Source: CBDCUC01 sp965222485 (GTDB taxonomy: Bacteria > Pseudomonadota > Alphaproteobacteria > Rhizobiales > Hyphomicrobiaceae). Taken from it: 64,000 nucleotides of DNA. The translations under genes were made by a program, and so were the position numbers. Of the stretch, positions 1 to 11,942 are shown piece by piece. Location: positions 1,178,001 through 1,242,000 of the forward strand of contig CBDCUC010000040.1 in assembly GCA_965222485.1 (NCBI GenBank), in the 5' to 3' direction. Each line of letters starts with the position of its first letter. The first letter of the stretch is position 1. The notes under the pieces were generated by a model. The model ran no database searches, was not told where the DNA came from, and saw nothing but the letters and a program-made list of their open reading frames with translations.

Positions 1-1
1 T

Positions 2-313
2 CTTGGCGGTCAATACGCCACACGCGACTTGTTTTCCGTCGCGGCAAATCGTTAACGTCTTTGTTTCCTCGTCAAACTCCGTGTGAAGCGTGGCGAGCTT
101 TTCGTCGCGCATTAGCATCAGGAAGTTTATCTTGGGCAGGTGCTTGGGTGCTGCTGAATTAAATCGGCCCGGCCCATTTTCTATTGCCCATGCGCGGTCG
201 AATGGAAGTGTCTCGCCCGTCTTCATGTCTGCAGAGTCCAGCGGCTGGGGCGATAGACCTTTGACGGGATAGCGGTAGATGGCGACGATTTGGGCTTCGG
301 CCGTTGATGGCAT
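2..313 (-). CDS. MOSC N-terminal domain protein, 3' part outside window
   Basis: The first 104 codons of a minus-strand gene that runs off the left edge. The start is ATG at 313-311. The opening residues include IYRYPVKGLSPQPLD and later LPFDRAWAIENGPGRF, the pattern of the MOSC N-terminal beta-barrel domain that precedes MOSC (Mo-cofactor sulfurase C-terminal) domains; the YPVKGL motif is the main signature. Such proteins bind pyranopterin cofactor or act in sulfur transfer or N-hydroxylated compound reduction. The catalytic MOSC domain itself lies outside the window, so the exact role cannot be set. It is divergent from clpB, with about 275 bases between the two starts. Confidence 0.75.
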   Translation of the reverse strand, partial: MPSTAEAQIVAIYRYPVKGLSPQPLDSADMKTGETLPFDRAWAIENGPGRFNSAAPKHLPKINFLMLMRDEKLATLHTEFDEETKTLTICRDGKQVACGVLTAK

Positions 314-588
314 GGACTTCCCAATGGGTTGATGCGGTTTGGTCTAGATGACCCGCAGATGTTGCCATAGGCAACACGAACAATTCGTTGAGGGTTTCGC
401 AACAAGCATGACGCAACCCCCTTTTTCGCGATGGCGAACACACTATATCCCTAAGCGTGACACCGCGCCTCTGGGATGCCTCGATGGGTCCTGCGTGGCA
501 GATTGTCGCGATATGTGAATTCGTTTTTCCGGACGCTTCGTCCATGCCCGTGTGGGTGGAAGATGCGTGCAAGAGGAGGCCGAACCTT

Positions 589-3195
589 ATGAATATCGAA
601 AAATACACCGACCGTGCGAAAGGCTTCGTTCAGGCGGCGCAAAACCTCGCGCTGCGTGAAGGGCACCAGCAGTTTTCGCCTGAGCATCTGCTCAAAGTTC
701 TGCTTGACGATGAAGAGGGGTTGGCCGCCGGCCTGATCAATGCGGCTGGCGGAAACCAGGAACTTGCGCTCAACGCTGTGGAACAGGAACTTTCCCGCCG
801 CCCACAGGTTTCCGGTGGAGGCGCGGGCCAGCTTTACCTGGCGCCGGAGCTTGCACGCGTTTTCGACGCTGCGGAAAAAATCGCCGACAAGGCTGGCGAC
901 AAGTTTGTCAGCGTCGAGCGGTTATTGCTTGCGCTTGCGATAGAGAAAAACACTAAAGCTGGTGAAATCCTTGATTCCGCCGGTGTCACAGCACAAGGGC
1001 TTAATGGGGCGATCAATTCGCTGCGCAAGGGGCGGACTGCCGATAGTGCGTCGGCCGAACAGGCTTACGATGCATTAAAGCGCTACACGTCGGACCTAAC
1101 CGAAGCCGCCGAAGACGGCAAGCTCGATCCGGTGATTGGGCGTGATGAAGAAATTCGCCGAACCATTCAGGTTTTGTCTCGTCGCACCAAGAACAATCCT
1201 GTTCTTATCGGTGAACCAGGCGTGGGTAAGACCGCGATTGCGGAAGGGTTGGCGCTTCGCATCGTCAAAGGTGACGTTCCTGACAGCTTGAAGGATAAGC
1301 GCCTGTTGGCGCTCGATATGGGTTTGCTGATTGCAGGCGCAAAATACCGTGGTGAGTTTGAGGAACGCCTCAAAGCGGTTCTGCAGGAGGTGCAGGCGGA
1401 AGCGGGCCGTATCATCCTATTCATCGACGAGTTGCACACGATTGTCGGCGCAGGCAAGGCAGACGGCGCCATGGATGCGTCCAATCTGTTAAAGCCCGCA
1501 CTTGCGCGCGGCGAATTGCACTGTATCGGTGCGACGACGCTTGATGAGTATCGCAAGCATATCGAAAAGGACGCGGCGTTAGCACGTCGCTTTCAGCCGG
1601 TCTTTATCAGTGAGCCGACGGTGGAGGACACGATCTCCATCCTGCGAGGTTTGAAAGAGAAATACGAACTGCACCACGGTGTCGGCATTACTGACAGCGC
1701 GCTGGTGGCTGCCGCGACGTTATCCAATCGCTATATCTCGGACCGGTTTTTGCCCGACAAAGCGATTGATCTTGTCGATGAGGCGGCATCGCGGCTGAAG
1801 ATGGAGATCGACAGCAAGCCGGAAGAACTCGATGCGATTGACCGCGAGCTGATGCAGATGAAGATCGAGCGCGAAGCGTTGCGAAAAGAGTCGGATGATG
1901 CATCCAAGGACCGGTTGGAGAAGCTAGAGAAATCTATCGGCGATCTTGAAGAGCAAAGCCAGGTTTTGACGCAGCGCTGGGAAGCGGAAAAGGAAAAGCT
2001 CGGCAGCGCGCAGAAGATCAAAGAAGAACTTGATCAAAAACGCAACGAGTTGGAGCAGGCGCAGCGCAGCGGTGATTTGGCGCGTGCGGGCGAGCTGCAG
2101 TATGGCGTTATTCCTGAGTTGGAAGGGACGATCAGCAAGATTGAGGCGGGTGAGGGCACGTCTGACGCGGTTATGGTGGAGGAGTCTGTGTCTCCCGATC
2201 ATATTGCCGGGGTCGTGTCACGCTGGACCGGTGTGCCTGTGGAGAAGATGCTGGAGGGCGAACGCGACAAGCTGTTGAAGATGGAGGATGAGCTTGCCAA
2301 ACGCGTTATTGGTCAGCGCGAGGCTGTTGTGGCTGTGTCGACGGCGGTGCGGCGCGCGCGCGCTGGGCTGCAGGATCCCAACCGCCCGATCGGTTCCTTC
2401 ATGTTTCTTGGTCCGACAGGTGTTGGCAAGACCGAGCTGACGAAGTCATTGGCTGAGTTCCTGTTCGATGACGACCAGGCGTTGTTGCGCATTGACATGA
2501 GCGAATACATGGAGAAGCATTCGGTGGCGCGGCTCATCGGTGCGCCTCCAGGTTACGTCGGTTATGAGGAAGGCGGCGCGTTGACGGAAGCCGTGCGCCG
2601 GCGGCCTTATCAGGTTGTTCTGTTCGACGAGATCGAAAAAGCGCACCCGGATGTCTTTAATGTACTGTTGCAGGTCCTTGATGATGGCCGATTGACTGAT
2701 GGTCAGGGGCGCACGGTCGATTTCAAAAACACGCTCATCGTGTTGACCTCCAACATCGGGGCGGAGCACCTGGTGAATCAGCCAGACGGCGAGGATTCCT
2801 CGGCCGTGGAGGAAGCTGTCATGACCATGGTCAAGGCGACCTTCCGGCCCGAATTCTTAAACCGGCTTGATGATATCATCCTGTTCCATCGCCTGCGGCG
2901 CGAAGAGATGGGTGCCATTGTCGACATCCAGTTGGGACATCTGCGCAAGCTGCTTGGCGATCGCAAGATCGAGATCAGTTTGAACGAGGAGGCGCGCAAC
3001 TGGCTTGCTGAGCGCGGGTATGATCCTGCCTACGGTGCGCGGCCGCTAAAGCGCGTCATTCAGAAGTCGCTGCAAGATCCGCTGGCGGAGCTTATCCTTG
3101 CTGGAAAGGTTCTGGATGGCGAGCGCGTCGAAGTGTCGGTTCGTAACGGACAACTCGCGATTAATGGCGAACTTGTGCCTGCGCAGGCGGCGTAA
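589..3195 (+). CDS. clpB: ATP-dependent chaperone ClpB
   Basis: Cytoplasmic hexameric AAA+ disaggregase that rescues aggregated proteins together with DnaK. The protein has 868 residues, the usual ClpB length. An N-terminal repeat domain (about 1-145) is followed by the first AAA+ domain with Walker A GEPGVGKT at 208-215, a long coiled-coil M domain (about 410-520) that separates ClpB from ClpA/ClpC, and a second AAA+ domain with Walker A GPTGVGKT at 608-615. The reading frame is open from 457, but I chose ATG 589 because the AAGAGGAGG ribosome site at 571-579 precedes it and the protein then opens MNIEKYTDRAKGF as in relatives. It is normally heat-shock (RpoH) controlled; no clear RpoH promoter could be assigned. 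Confidence 0.97.
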   Translation: MNIEKYTDRAKGFVQAAQNLALREGHQQFSPEHLLKVLLDDEEGLAAGLINAAGGNQELALNAVEQELSRRPQVSGGGAGQLYLAPELARVFDAAEKIADKAGDKFVSVERLLLALAIEKNTKAGEILDSAGVTAQGLNGAINSLRKGRTADSASAEQAYDALKRYTSDLTEAAEDGKLDPVIGRDEEIRRTIQVLSRRTKNNPVLIGEPGVGKTAIAEGLALRIVKGDVPDSLKDKRLLALDMGLLIAGAKYRGEFEERLKAVLQEVQAEAGRIILFIDELHTIVGAGKADGAMDASNLLKPALARGELHCIGATTLDEYRKHIEKDAALARRFQPVFISEPTVEDTISILRGLKEKYELHHGVGITDSALVAAATLSNRYISDRFLPDKAIDLVDEAASRLKMEIDSKPEELDAIDRELMQMKIEREALRKESDDASKDRLEKLEKSIGDLEEQSQVLTQRWEAEKEKLGSAQKIKEELDQKRNELEQAQRSGDLARAGELQYGVIPELEGTISKIEAGEGTSDAVMVEESVSPDHIAGVVSRWTGVPVEKMLEGERDKLLKMEDELAKRVIGQREAVVAVSTAVRRARAGLQDPNRPIGSFMFLGPTGVGKTELTKSLAEFLFDDDQALLRIDMSEYMEKHSVARLIGAPPGYVGYEEGGALTEAVRRRPYQVVLFDEIEKAHPDVFNVLLQVLDDGRLTDGQGRTVDFKNTLIVLTSNIGAEHLVNQPDGEDSSAVEEAVMTMVKATFRPEFLNRLDDIILFHRLRREEMGAIVDIQLGHLRKLLGDRKIEISLNEEARNWLAERGYDPAYGARPLKRVIQKSLQDPLAELILAGKVLDGERVEVSVRNGQLAINGELVPAQAA

Positions 3196-3256
3196 GGTTT
3201 AGCAACGGCGGGTGGAGATCTGTTTGGCCTCAAGAGGCGCCATCCGCCGCCCCAGC

Positions 3257-5302
3257 TTACTTGCTGGCCGTCATGACGGGTGCGCGATGCATCAAGTCGT
3301 CAATGCGCGCCTTTTCCTTTTTAAACTCCAGCAATTCGCGTCCCTTTAGCTGGCGCTGGCGCGGCACCTTGATGGACATGGGATTTACGAACTGCTTGTT
3401 GACGAGCACTTCGAAGTGCAAATGCGGCCCGGACGACAGACCGGTTGAGCCGATGTAGCCGATGATTTGGCCCTGTCTGACTTTGACGCCCTGTTTGACG
3501 CCTTTGCCGAAGCGGGACATGTGCGCATATGCGGTCTGGTAGCCGTTGGCATGACGAATGCGCACGTAGTTTCCGTAATGGCCTTTGCGAGCGGCATATT
3601 CGATTGTGCCGTTGCCGGCGGCCAGGATGGGTGTTCCTGTGCGAGCTGCCCAGTCCACGCCGGTGTGCATGCGTCGGCGGTTGAGCAAGGGGTGATGTCG
3701 CATGCCATATCCTGATGTCAGTCGGACATCGGCGCTGCGCACGGGGCGACGCATGAGAAACTTTTTGGCGTTGTTACCGCTGTCGTCGTAAAAATCTACC
3801 TGTCCGTCCGTTGTGCGGAAGCGGTAAAATTTGGAGACTTCGCCGCTGGAGGTCACTTGCGTGAACAAAAGTTCGCCCGGCGGCCCGTTGCTTGTGTCGG
3901 CGTCTTTCATACTAAAGAAAAACTCAACCGTATCGCCGGGGCTTACGCGCTTTCTGTAGTCTGTTTCGTAGGCATGCGTTCGAAGGATCTTCATGATCTT
4001 CGAGGGTTCGACATTCTGCAGCAGGTTTGCGTAGTAGATACTTGAATAGAGATTGGATGAGGTTTGCTGCTTGTCGGGGGATAGAAGTGCGCGTGCGAGT
4101 GCCTCTTCGTCCTCAGGTGTTTTGGAAGCGACAAATTCACCGGCTTCGTCACGCCTTACAGTGACCATGTGGACATGACCGGGTGCGAATATTGAGAACT
4201 TTGCAGGTTCCATTTTTGAGCCACCGGTCAGCGATGGCACCAGGGTTAGATGGAGTTCTTGTCCTGCCGCCAATTCATCTTCGCGGAAGATGGGGCGGGC
4301 GGTATCGACCATGGCTTCGGCTTGCCAGGCAGCCGCACCGTTGTCGACCAGCAGGCGGGCCAGAGATTTTCCCTTTCCGATCGAGATGACTTTGCGCTGT
4401 GCGTTTGCATAGTCGGAAGACTCTTCATCGGTCGCGAGAACGGTTTTGGCTAGTCGCGTTGTGTTGGGCAGGACCAACTGGTCGCTGTCGGAGCCTGATA
4501 AAATTGAACCTGTATCGGTGATCGTACCGCCATTGTTGCCGGATTCGGAATTAATGTTTGATGCTTCGGAGACGGCAAAGCTCTCGTCACGCTTCAACTG
4601 CTCAACCAGCTCACCGACTTCTCTATTGTCGAGTTCCTGTCCGTCTTCGCGAGGCAGAATACCCCCCAACAATTCCACGACTCGTATCGAAACGTTCTCG
4701 TTTGTGCCGCCTTCCGCAGTTTGTGATCCGGAAGAGATCGGGTTCGTGTCTGCATAAAGCTTGAACGGGTTTAGAGGCGGAATGAATTCTTTGTAGGAGG
4801 TTGGTACGGATGACAATCGCGCAACCAGACGAACATAAGGCTTCGCGATGATGTATTCGCGTCCGTCACGTCGTTGCTTGAGTGTTTCGTGGATCACGTA
4901 GCGGGTTGACGTCGCACCGGTCGTGACTTCCAAACGGTGCGATTTCGGCACGGCCCAGTTCAGGCCCGCATTTGCCTGCATGGTAGGTACGAGCAATGGT
5001 TCCGTCGTGTCGTCCTGTAAGCGCTTCAGCGTCGACATGATGCCGCCGTCAAGTTCTTTGCGGGGCATAGAACCAAAAATCACGACGACAATTGCAATGG
5101 CGCCGACAGTTCCGGCGAGGCAGGTGCTGATCAGCCAACGAAAGCGTCCACCGCCGTGGGCGTCTGCGTGGTCCGCGTCATAGAGGTCGCGCAGGCTTTT
5201 GCGCGCGCGTCCGCGGTAGACTTGCGGAAGCCCCCTTGGCCGTTCTTCCAACGGCACAACGCCCCTATTCGCTGTCGTGCGGTAACGCCGTCGATCAACC
5301 AC
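3257..5302 (-). CDS. Membrane-anchored M23 family metallopeptidase
   Basis: Likely periplasmic murein endopeptidase or endopeptidase-like regulator of cell-wall hydrolysis, 681 residues. One transmembrane segment at about 56-78 follows a basic cytoplasmic N-terminus. The middle holds a region resembling the LysM-like/OapA fold seen in such proteins (around ISIGKGKSLARLLVDNGA). The C-terminal LytM domain has the zinc motifs HTGVD (H546, D550) and HLHFE (H627, H629), so it looks catalytically intact. The frame stays open upstream to a TTG at 5326, but a GGAGG at about 5319-5315 fits better with GTG at 5302; the exact start is unsure. It converges with clpB, with about 60 bases between the stops. 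Confidence 0.9.
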   Translation of the reverse strand: MVDRRRYRTTANRGVVPLEERPRGLPQVYRGRARKSLRDLYDADHADAHGGGRFRWLISTCLAGTVGAIAIVVVIFGSMPRKELDGGIMSTLKRLQDDTTEPLLVPTMQANAGLNWAVPKSHRLEVTTGATSTRYVIHETLKQRRDGREYIIAKPYVRLVARLSSVPTSYKEFIPPLNPFKLYADTNPISSGSQTAEGGTNENVSIRVVELLGGILPREDGQELDNREVGELVEQLKRDESFAVSEASNINSESGNNGGTITDTGSILSGSDSDQLVLPNTTRLAKTVLATDEESSDYANAQRKVISIGKGKSLARLLVDNGAAAWQAEAMVDTARPIFREDELAAGQELHLTLVPSLTGGSKMEPAKFSIFAPGHVHMVTVRRDEAGEFVASKTPEDEEALARALLSPDKQQTSSNLYSSIYYANLLQNVEPSKIMKILRTHAYETDYRKRVSPGDTVEFFFSMKDADTSNGPPGELLFTQVTSSGEVSKFYRFRTTDGQVDFYDDSGNNAKKFLMRRPVRSADVRLTSGYGMRHHPLLNRRRMHTGVDWAARTGTPILAAGNGTIEYAARKGHYGNYVRIRHANGYQTAYAHMSRFGKGVKQGVKVRQGQIIGYIGSTGLSSGPHLHFEVLVNKQFVNPMSIKVPRQRQLKGRELLEFKKEKARIDDLMHRAPVMTASK

Positions 5303-5960
5303 GGGAAGACGTTTCCTCCATTGCAAGGACCACTTTGTCGCTCATTCGGTCCCGGCCTCGATACCTCATCGGCGGGCTTTTTGGTGGGCGCAGCTGTGTA
5401 CCCTGTTACCAACTGCCCTCATAGACGGAGTGATACCGCCCCTCATGGCAATTTCAGGACGATGTTGCATAGGCGAACGGCAATGTTGTGTCGCGCCAAG
5501 TCTATCGGGTGGCCCCGGATGCGGACCGCAAGCCTTACAAGGTACTCAAGAACCGTACTTGGAACCTTACGTGGGGCCCGGTTCGTTACGCGCCGGGTGA
5601 TTGACGTTCACAGATGTTTGGGCAGATGCCTGCCCAGTGTCAACGGAAAGCGACGCATACTGGTCGTTATTTCGCTTGCTGGGATGGACTGGTGCGCAAA
5701 CAGGCCTCAGTCCTCAGGTCCGGAGGCTTCGTTCAGGTAGTATGCATGCGAAAAATGACGTGAGGCTTGCTATGCGGAAAAGATCTCTGCGTGATGCAGG
5801 CCGTTTGTGCTGCCGAAGTGATTCGTTTGTGTGGGCTTGAGCGCAACGGTTTGGCTCCCCATATAGAGTCCAAAATGGCACGTTTGAGCGTGTTTGCGGG
5901 CTATTTTTGAATGGTTTGGCGCATAGCAGCATATTCATGTCGATTTTTCGATTTGGAGTG
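5303..5960. other. Intergenic region upstream of the rRNA operon
   Basis: About 660 bases between the M23 peptidase start and the rrn promoter. Open frames here are short and have no recognisable family apart from one tentative small ORF (5488-5604). The last 60 bases before the promoter are AT-rich and could act as an upstream activating element. I see no tRNA or repeat. Confidence 0.5.
5488..5604 (+). CDS. Tentative 38-residue ORF, possible DUF2188-like remnant
   Basis: GTG-initiated frame of 38 residues with the start SRQVYRVAPDADRKPYKV. The opening VYRVAPD...YKV loosely recalls the first beta strands of DUF2188 proteins, but the rest of that domain is missing and the frame stops early. 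There is no convincing ribosome site. It may be a decayed fragment or chance coding-like sequence in the rrn upstream region. Confidence 0.2.
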   Translation: MSRQVYRVAPDADRKPYKVLKNRTWNLTWGPVRYAPGD

Positions 5961-5988
5961 TTGACACGGCGGATTGGATAGTATTAAT
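5961..5988 (+). promoter_or_regulatory. Probable rrn promoter
   Basis: TTGACA (5961-5966), a 16-base spacer and ATTAAT (5983-5988), followed by a GC-rich discriminator (TCGGGG). The -35 is a perfect sigma-70 hexamer and the -10 matches at four of six positions. AT-rich sequence lies just upstream. Position about 400 bases before the 16S gene suits a leader transcript. Confidence 0.6.
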
Positions 5989-6143
5989 TCGGGGACTGTT
6001 GCGGGGCACGAGCAGTGCTTCGCCGCCCTAAATGGGCACCGTTTTTCTCGATAAACACTAGGCCTTAGGCCGGGTAACCGGGCTGGGCTTTGTTGTCTCG
6101 AAAGTCGGACGAGTTAGTCCGGCTCGCGGTGCTGTTTTCGGCA

Positions 6144-6155
6144 TGCTCTTTGAAA
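6144..6155 (+). promoter_or_regulatory. rrn leader boxA antitermination element
   Basis: TGCTCTTTGAAA closely matches the bacterial rrn boxA (TGCTCTTTAACA), the NusB/NusE binding RNA that protects rRNA transcription from Rho. It lies in the leader just before the 16S processing stem. Confidence 0.7.
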
Positions 6156-6164
6156 TTGTTGTTT

Positions 6165-6189
6165 GAAGGAAGGGAAACGCAGGCGGCGG
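6165..6189 (+). other. 5' arm of the 16S RNase III processing stem
   Basis: This 25-base stretch can pair with 7982-8006 beyond the 16S gene: 22 Watson-Crick pairs, two G-U wobbles and one mismatch by reading. This is the expected long stem cut by RNase III to release pre-16S rRNA. Confidence 0.75.
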
Positions 6190-6391
6190 AGTCCTGGCGG
6201 ACCTTAAAATGTATCTGGCAACAGGTCATTTGAGGTCGTTACAGAACTCTGGCGAAATCTGTGTTTTCAAGCCATCACCATGACGTGGCGACTTTGAGGA
6301 AACTCAAGCCGTTCGCGTCTAGTGTGAAGGTGCCCGTTACGCAGAAATCCTTGGAGATGATTCCCTCCAAGTGTCCAGAAATCAAATTCTT

Positions 6392-7861
<1,470 letters not shown>

Positions 7862-7956
7862 AGAGTTCATTTTTGTTTGCCGTTCCGGTTCGTCCGGTGC
7901 GTCACAATATGCACTCTGCTTGGAATAAACGGAGCAGGATTAAATGGAATCGATCC

Positions 7957-7967
7957 TGTTCTTTGAA
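7957..7967 (+). promoter_or_regulatory. Spacer boxA-like element
   Basis: TGTTCTTTGAA, one base from the leader boxA, lies in the 16S-23S spacer just before the 3' arm of the 16S processing stem. A second boxA here is common in rrn operons and would reload the antitermination complex before the 23S gene. Confidence 0.5.
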
Positions 7968-7981
7968 TACATGGCGGGACG

Positions 7982-8006
7982 CCGCCGCCTTCGTTTCTCT
8001 TTCTTC
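7982..8006 (+). other. 3' arm of the 16S RNase III processing stem
   Basis: Complementary to 6165-6189 (see that entry). It sits between the 16S gene and tRNA-Ile, so cleavage here also frees the 5' side of the tRNA precursor. Confidence 0.75.
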
Positions 8007-8025
8007 ACACGGATAGTACGCTTTA

Positions 8026-8102
8026 GGGCCTGTAGCTCAGTTGGTTAGAGCGCGCGCTTGATAAGCGTGAGGTCGGAAGTTCAAATCTTCCCAGGCCCAC
8101 CA
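8026..8102 (+). tRNA. tRNA-Ile (GAT)
   Basis: Seventy-seven bases with a full cloverleaf: acceptor GGGCCTG pairs with CAGGCCC, the anticodon loop CTTGATAAG gives anticodon GAT, the T arm carries GTTCAAATC, and CCA is encoded. Standard first tRNA of the alphaproteobacterial rrn spacer. Confidence 0.97.
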
Positions 8103-8177
8103 TCTTGCTCGTTTGCAAAAGTGTGGTTGGTTTGGGCTTTTGGGAGACCGGCTTCGTTGGTAAAGTCCCTTTGGATC

Positions 8178-8253
8178 GGGGCCATAGCTCAGCTGGGAGA
8201 GCGGTAGCTTTGCAAGCTTCAGGTCGTCGGTTCGATCCCGACTGGCTCCACCA
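8178..8253 (+). tRNA. tRNA-Ala (TGC)
   Basis: Seventy-six bases: acceptor GGGGCCA pairs with TGGCTCC (one G-T wobble), anticodon loop CTTTGCAAG gives TGC, T arm GTTCGATCC, CCA encoded. Second tRNA of the rrn spacer. Confidence 0.97.
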
Positions 8254-8552
8254 TTTATCCTGTGTGAATTGAAATGAGCATTCCGTTTCCGCTGCGACGG
8301 CTTAAGCTGGCGGCGGTTTCTTGACATCGTGAAGAGAAGACAAACCCGAGCGACAGTGTTGGACGCTAAGTCCGGCATTGGTGCCTGCTTCGCGGCAGGC
8401 GCATCGAGCAACGTGACCGCGGTGCTTGGTGAGCTAGGTTTGTCTAAGAATGACTTCTGGTCTTTCTAAGCATTGATCATCCAGATCAAGGCGGAACTAT
8501 CGGCATGGCGCCCGCAAAGGTGTCGGGTCGTTTTTTCTGCGTTGGCGGGGTG

Positions 8553-8570
8553 AGCATTGCTAATGAGAGC

Positions 8571-8577
<7 letters not shown>
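8553..8577 (+). other. 5' arm of the 23S processing stem
   Basis: AGCATTGCTAATGAGAGCAATCAAG region, 25 bases, pairs with 11371-11396: sixteen uninterrupted pairs next to the mature ends, one bulged A, then nine more pairs. Expected RNase III substrate that releases pre-23S rRNA. Confidence 0.8.
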
Positions 8578-11370
<2,793 letters not shown>

Positions 11371-11378
<8 letters not shown>

Positions 11379-11396
11379 CTCTCATTAAGCAATGCT
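11371..11396 (+). other. 3' arm of the 23S processing stem
   Basis: Complementary to 8553-8577 with a single bulged A at 11387. See the 5' arm entry. Confidence 0.8.
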
Positions 11397-11575
11397 GATC
11401 CTAGCATTTGTCTCACGGAGTTATTCCCGCGCATCAAAAATGCGACGGGGCTCCTGCGACGCGCGGCACTAAGTGCCGGCGGCCCTTGGCCGCTGGGACC
11501 TCGTGGTCACGTGTTTCGTATTGTGAGATTGCAAGAACAAAGACCAGATAAAAGAAGTCATGACACATCTTTGCC

Positions 11576-11693
11576 GACCTGGTGATTATGGCGGGGTGGC
11601 TGCACCCGATCCCATTCCGAACTCGGCCGTGAAACGCCCCAGCGCCGATGGTACTTCGTCTTAAGACGCGGGAGAGTAGGTCGTTGCCAGGTC
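11576..11693 (+). rRNA. rrf: 5S ribosomal RNA
   Basis: About 118 nt. The ends GACCTGG and CCAGGTC pair to form helix I, and the conserved loop CCCGATCCCATTCCGAACTC and the segment GGGAGAGTAGGTCGTTGCC are present. No tRNA-fMet follows, unlike in many other alphaproteobacterial rrn operons. Confidence 0.96.
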
Positions 11694-11758
11694 TGCCAAG
11701 GTGTGTCGTGAACCTTTGAAACGTCATTCTTTTCTCTTCATGATCTGAGTAAGAAGAA

Positions 11759-11793
11759 AGCCACCCGTGGTTCGTCCCGGGTGGCTTTTTTTT
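11759..11793 (+). terminator. Rho-independent terminator of the rRNA operon
   Basis: Stem AGCCACCCG / CGGGTGGCT (nine pairs) with a ten-base loop, followed at once by a run of eight T. It lies about 65 bases after the 5S gene. Confidence 0.93.
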
Positions 11794-11942
11794 GTTTTAG
11801 GCCACCGTTCATTCGCGCCAGCCGTCGAAATGTTTTGCGGTTTGTCCGTTTTCGTTATTATCCGCTCAGGGCTGACACACAGGGGGCTGTAGCGAGGGTT
11901 CTCTGCTGGTCGTTGTAATCAAAGTTTGTTTTGCGTGGGCTC

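Noticed and set aside
361..448. Possible heat-shock (RpoH) promoter and a GTTGCC-ATA-GGCAAC hairpin before clpB
   Set aside because: The -35 and -10 matches (CTTTTT, CTATAT) are too weak for a claim; the six-pair hairpin has no assigned role.
159..687. Minus-strand frames upstream of and overlapping the clpB start
   Set aside because: No family resemblance, no ribosome site, and they conflict with both the MOSC gene and clpB.
5156..5740. Plus-strand frame of 194 codons opposite the M23 gene start
   Set aside because: About the first 150 bases are antisense to the M23 gene and the rest has no recognisable family; codon pattern is Arg/Cys-rich like a shadow frame.
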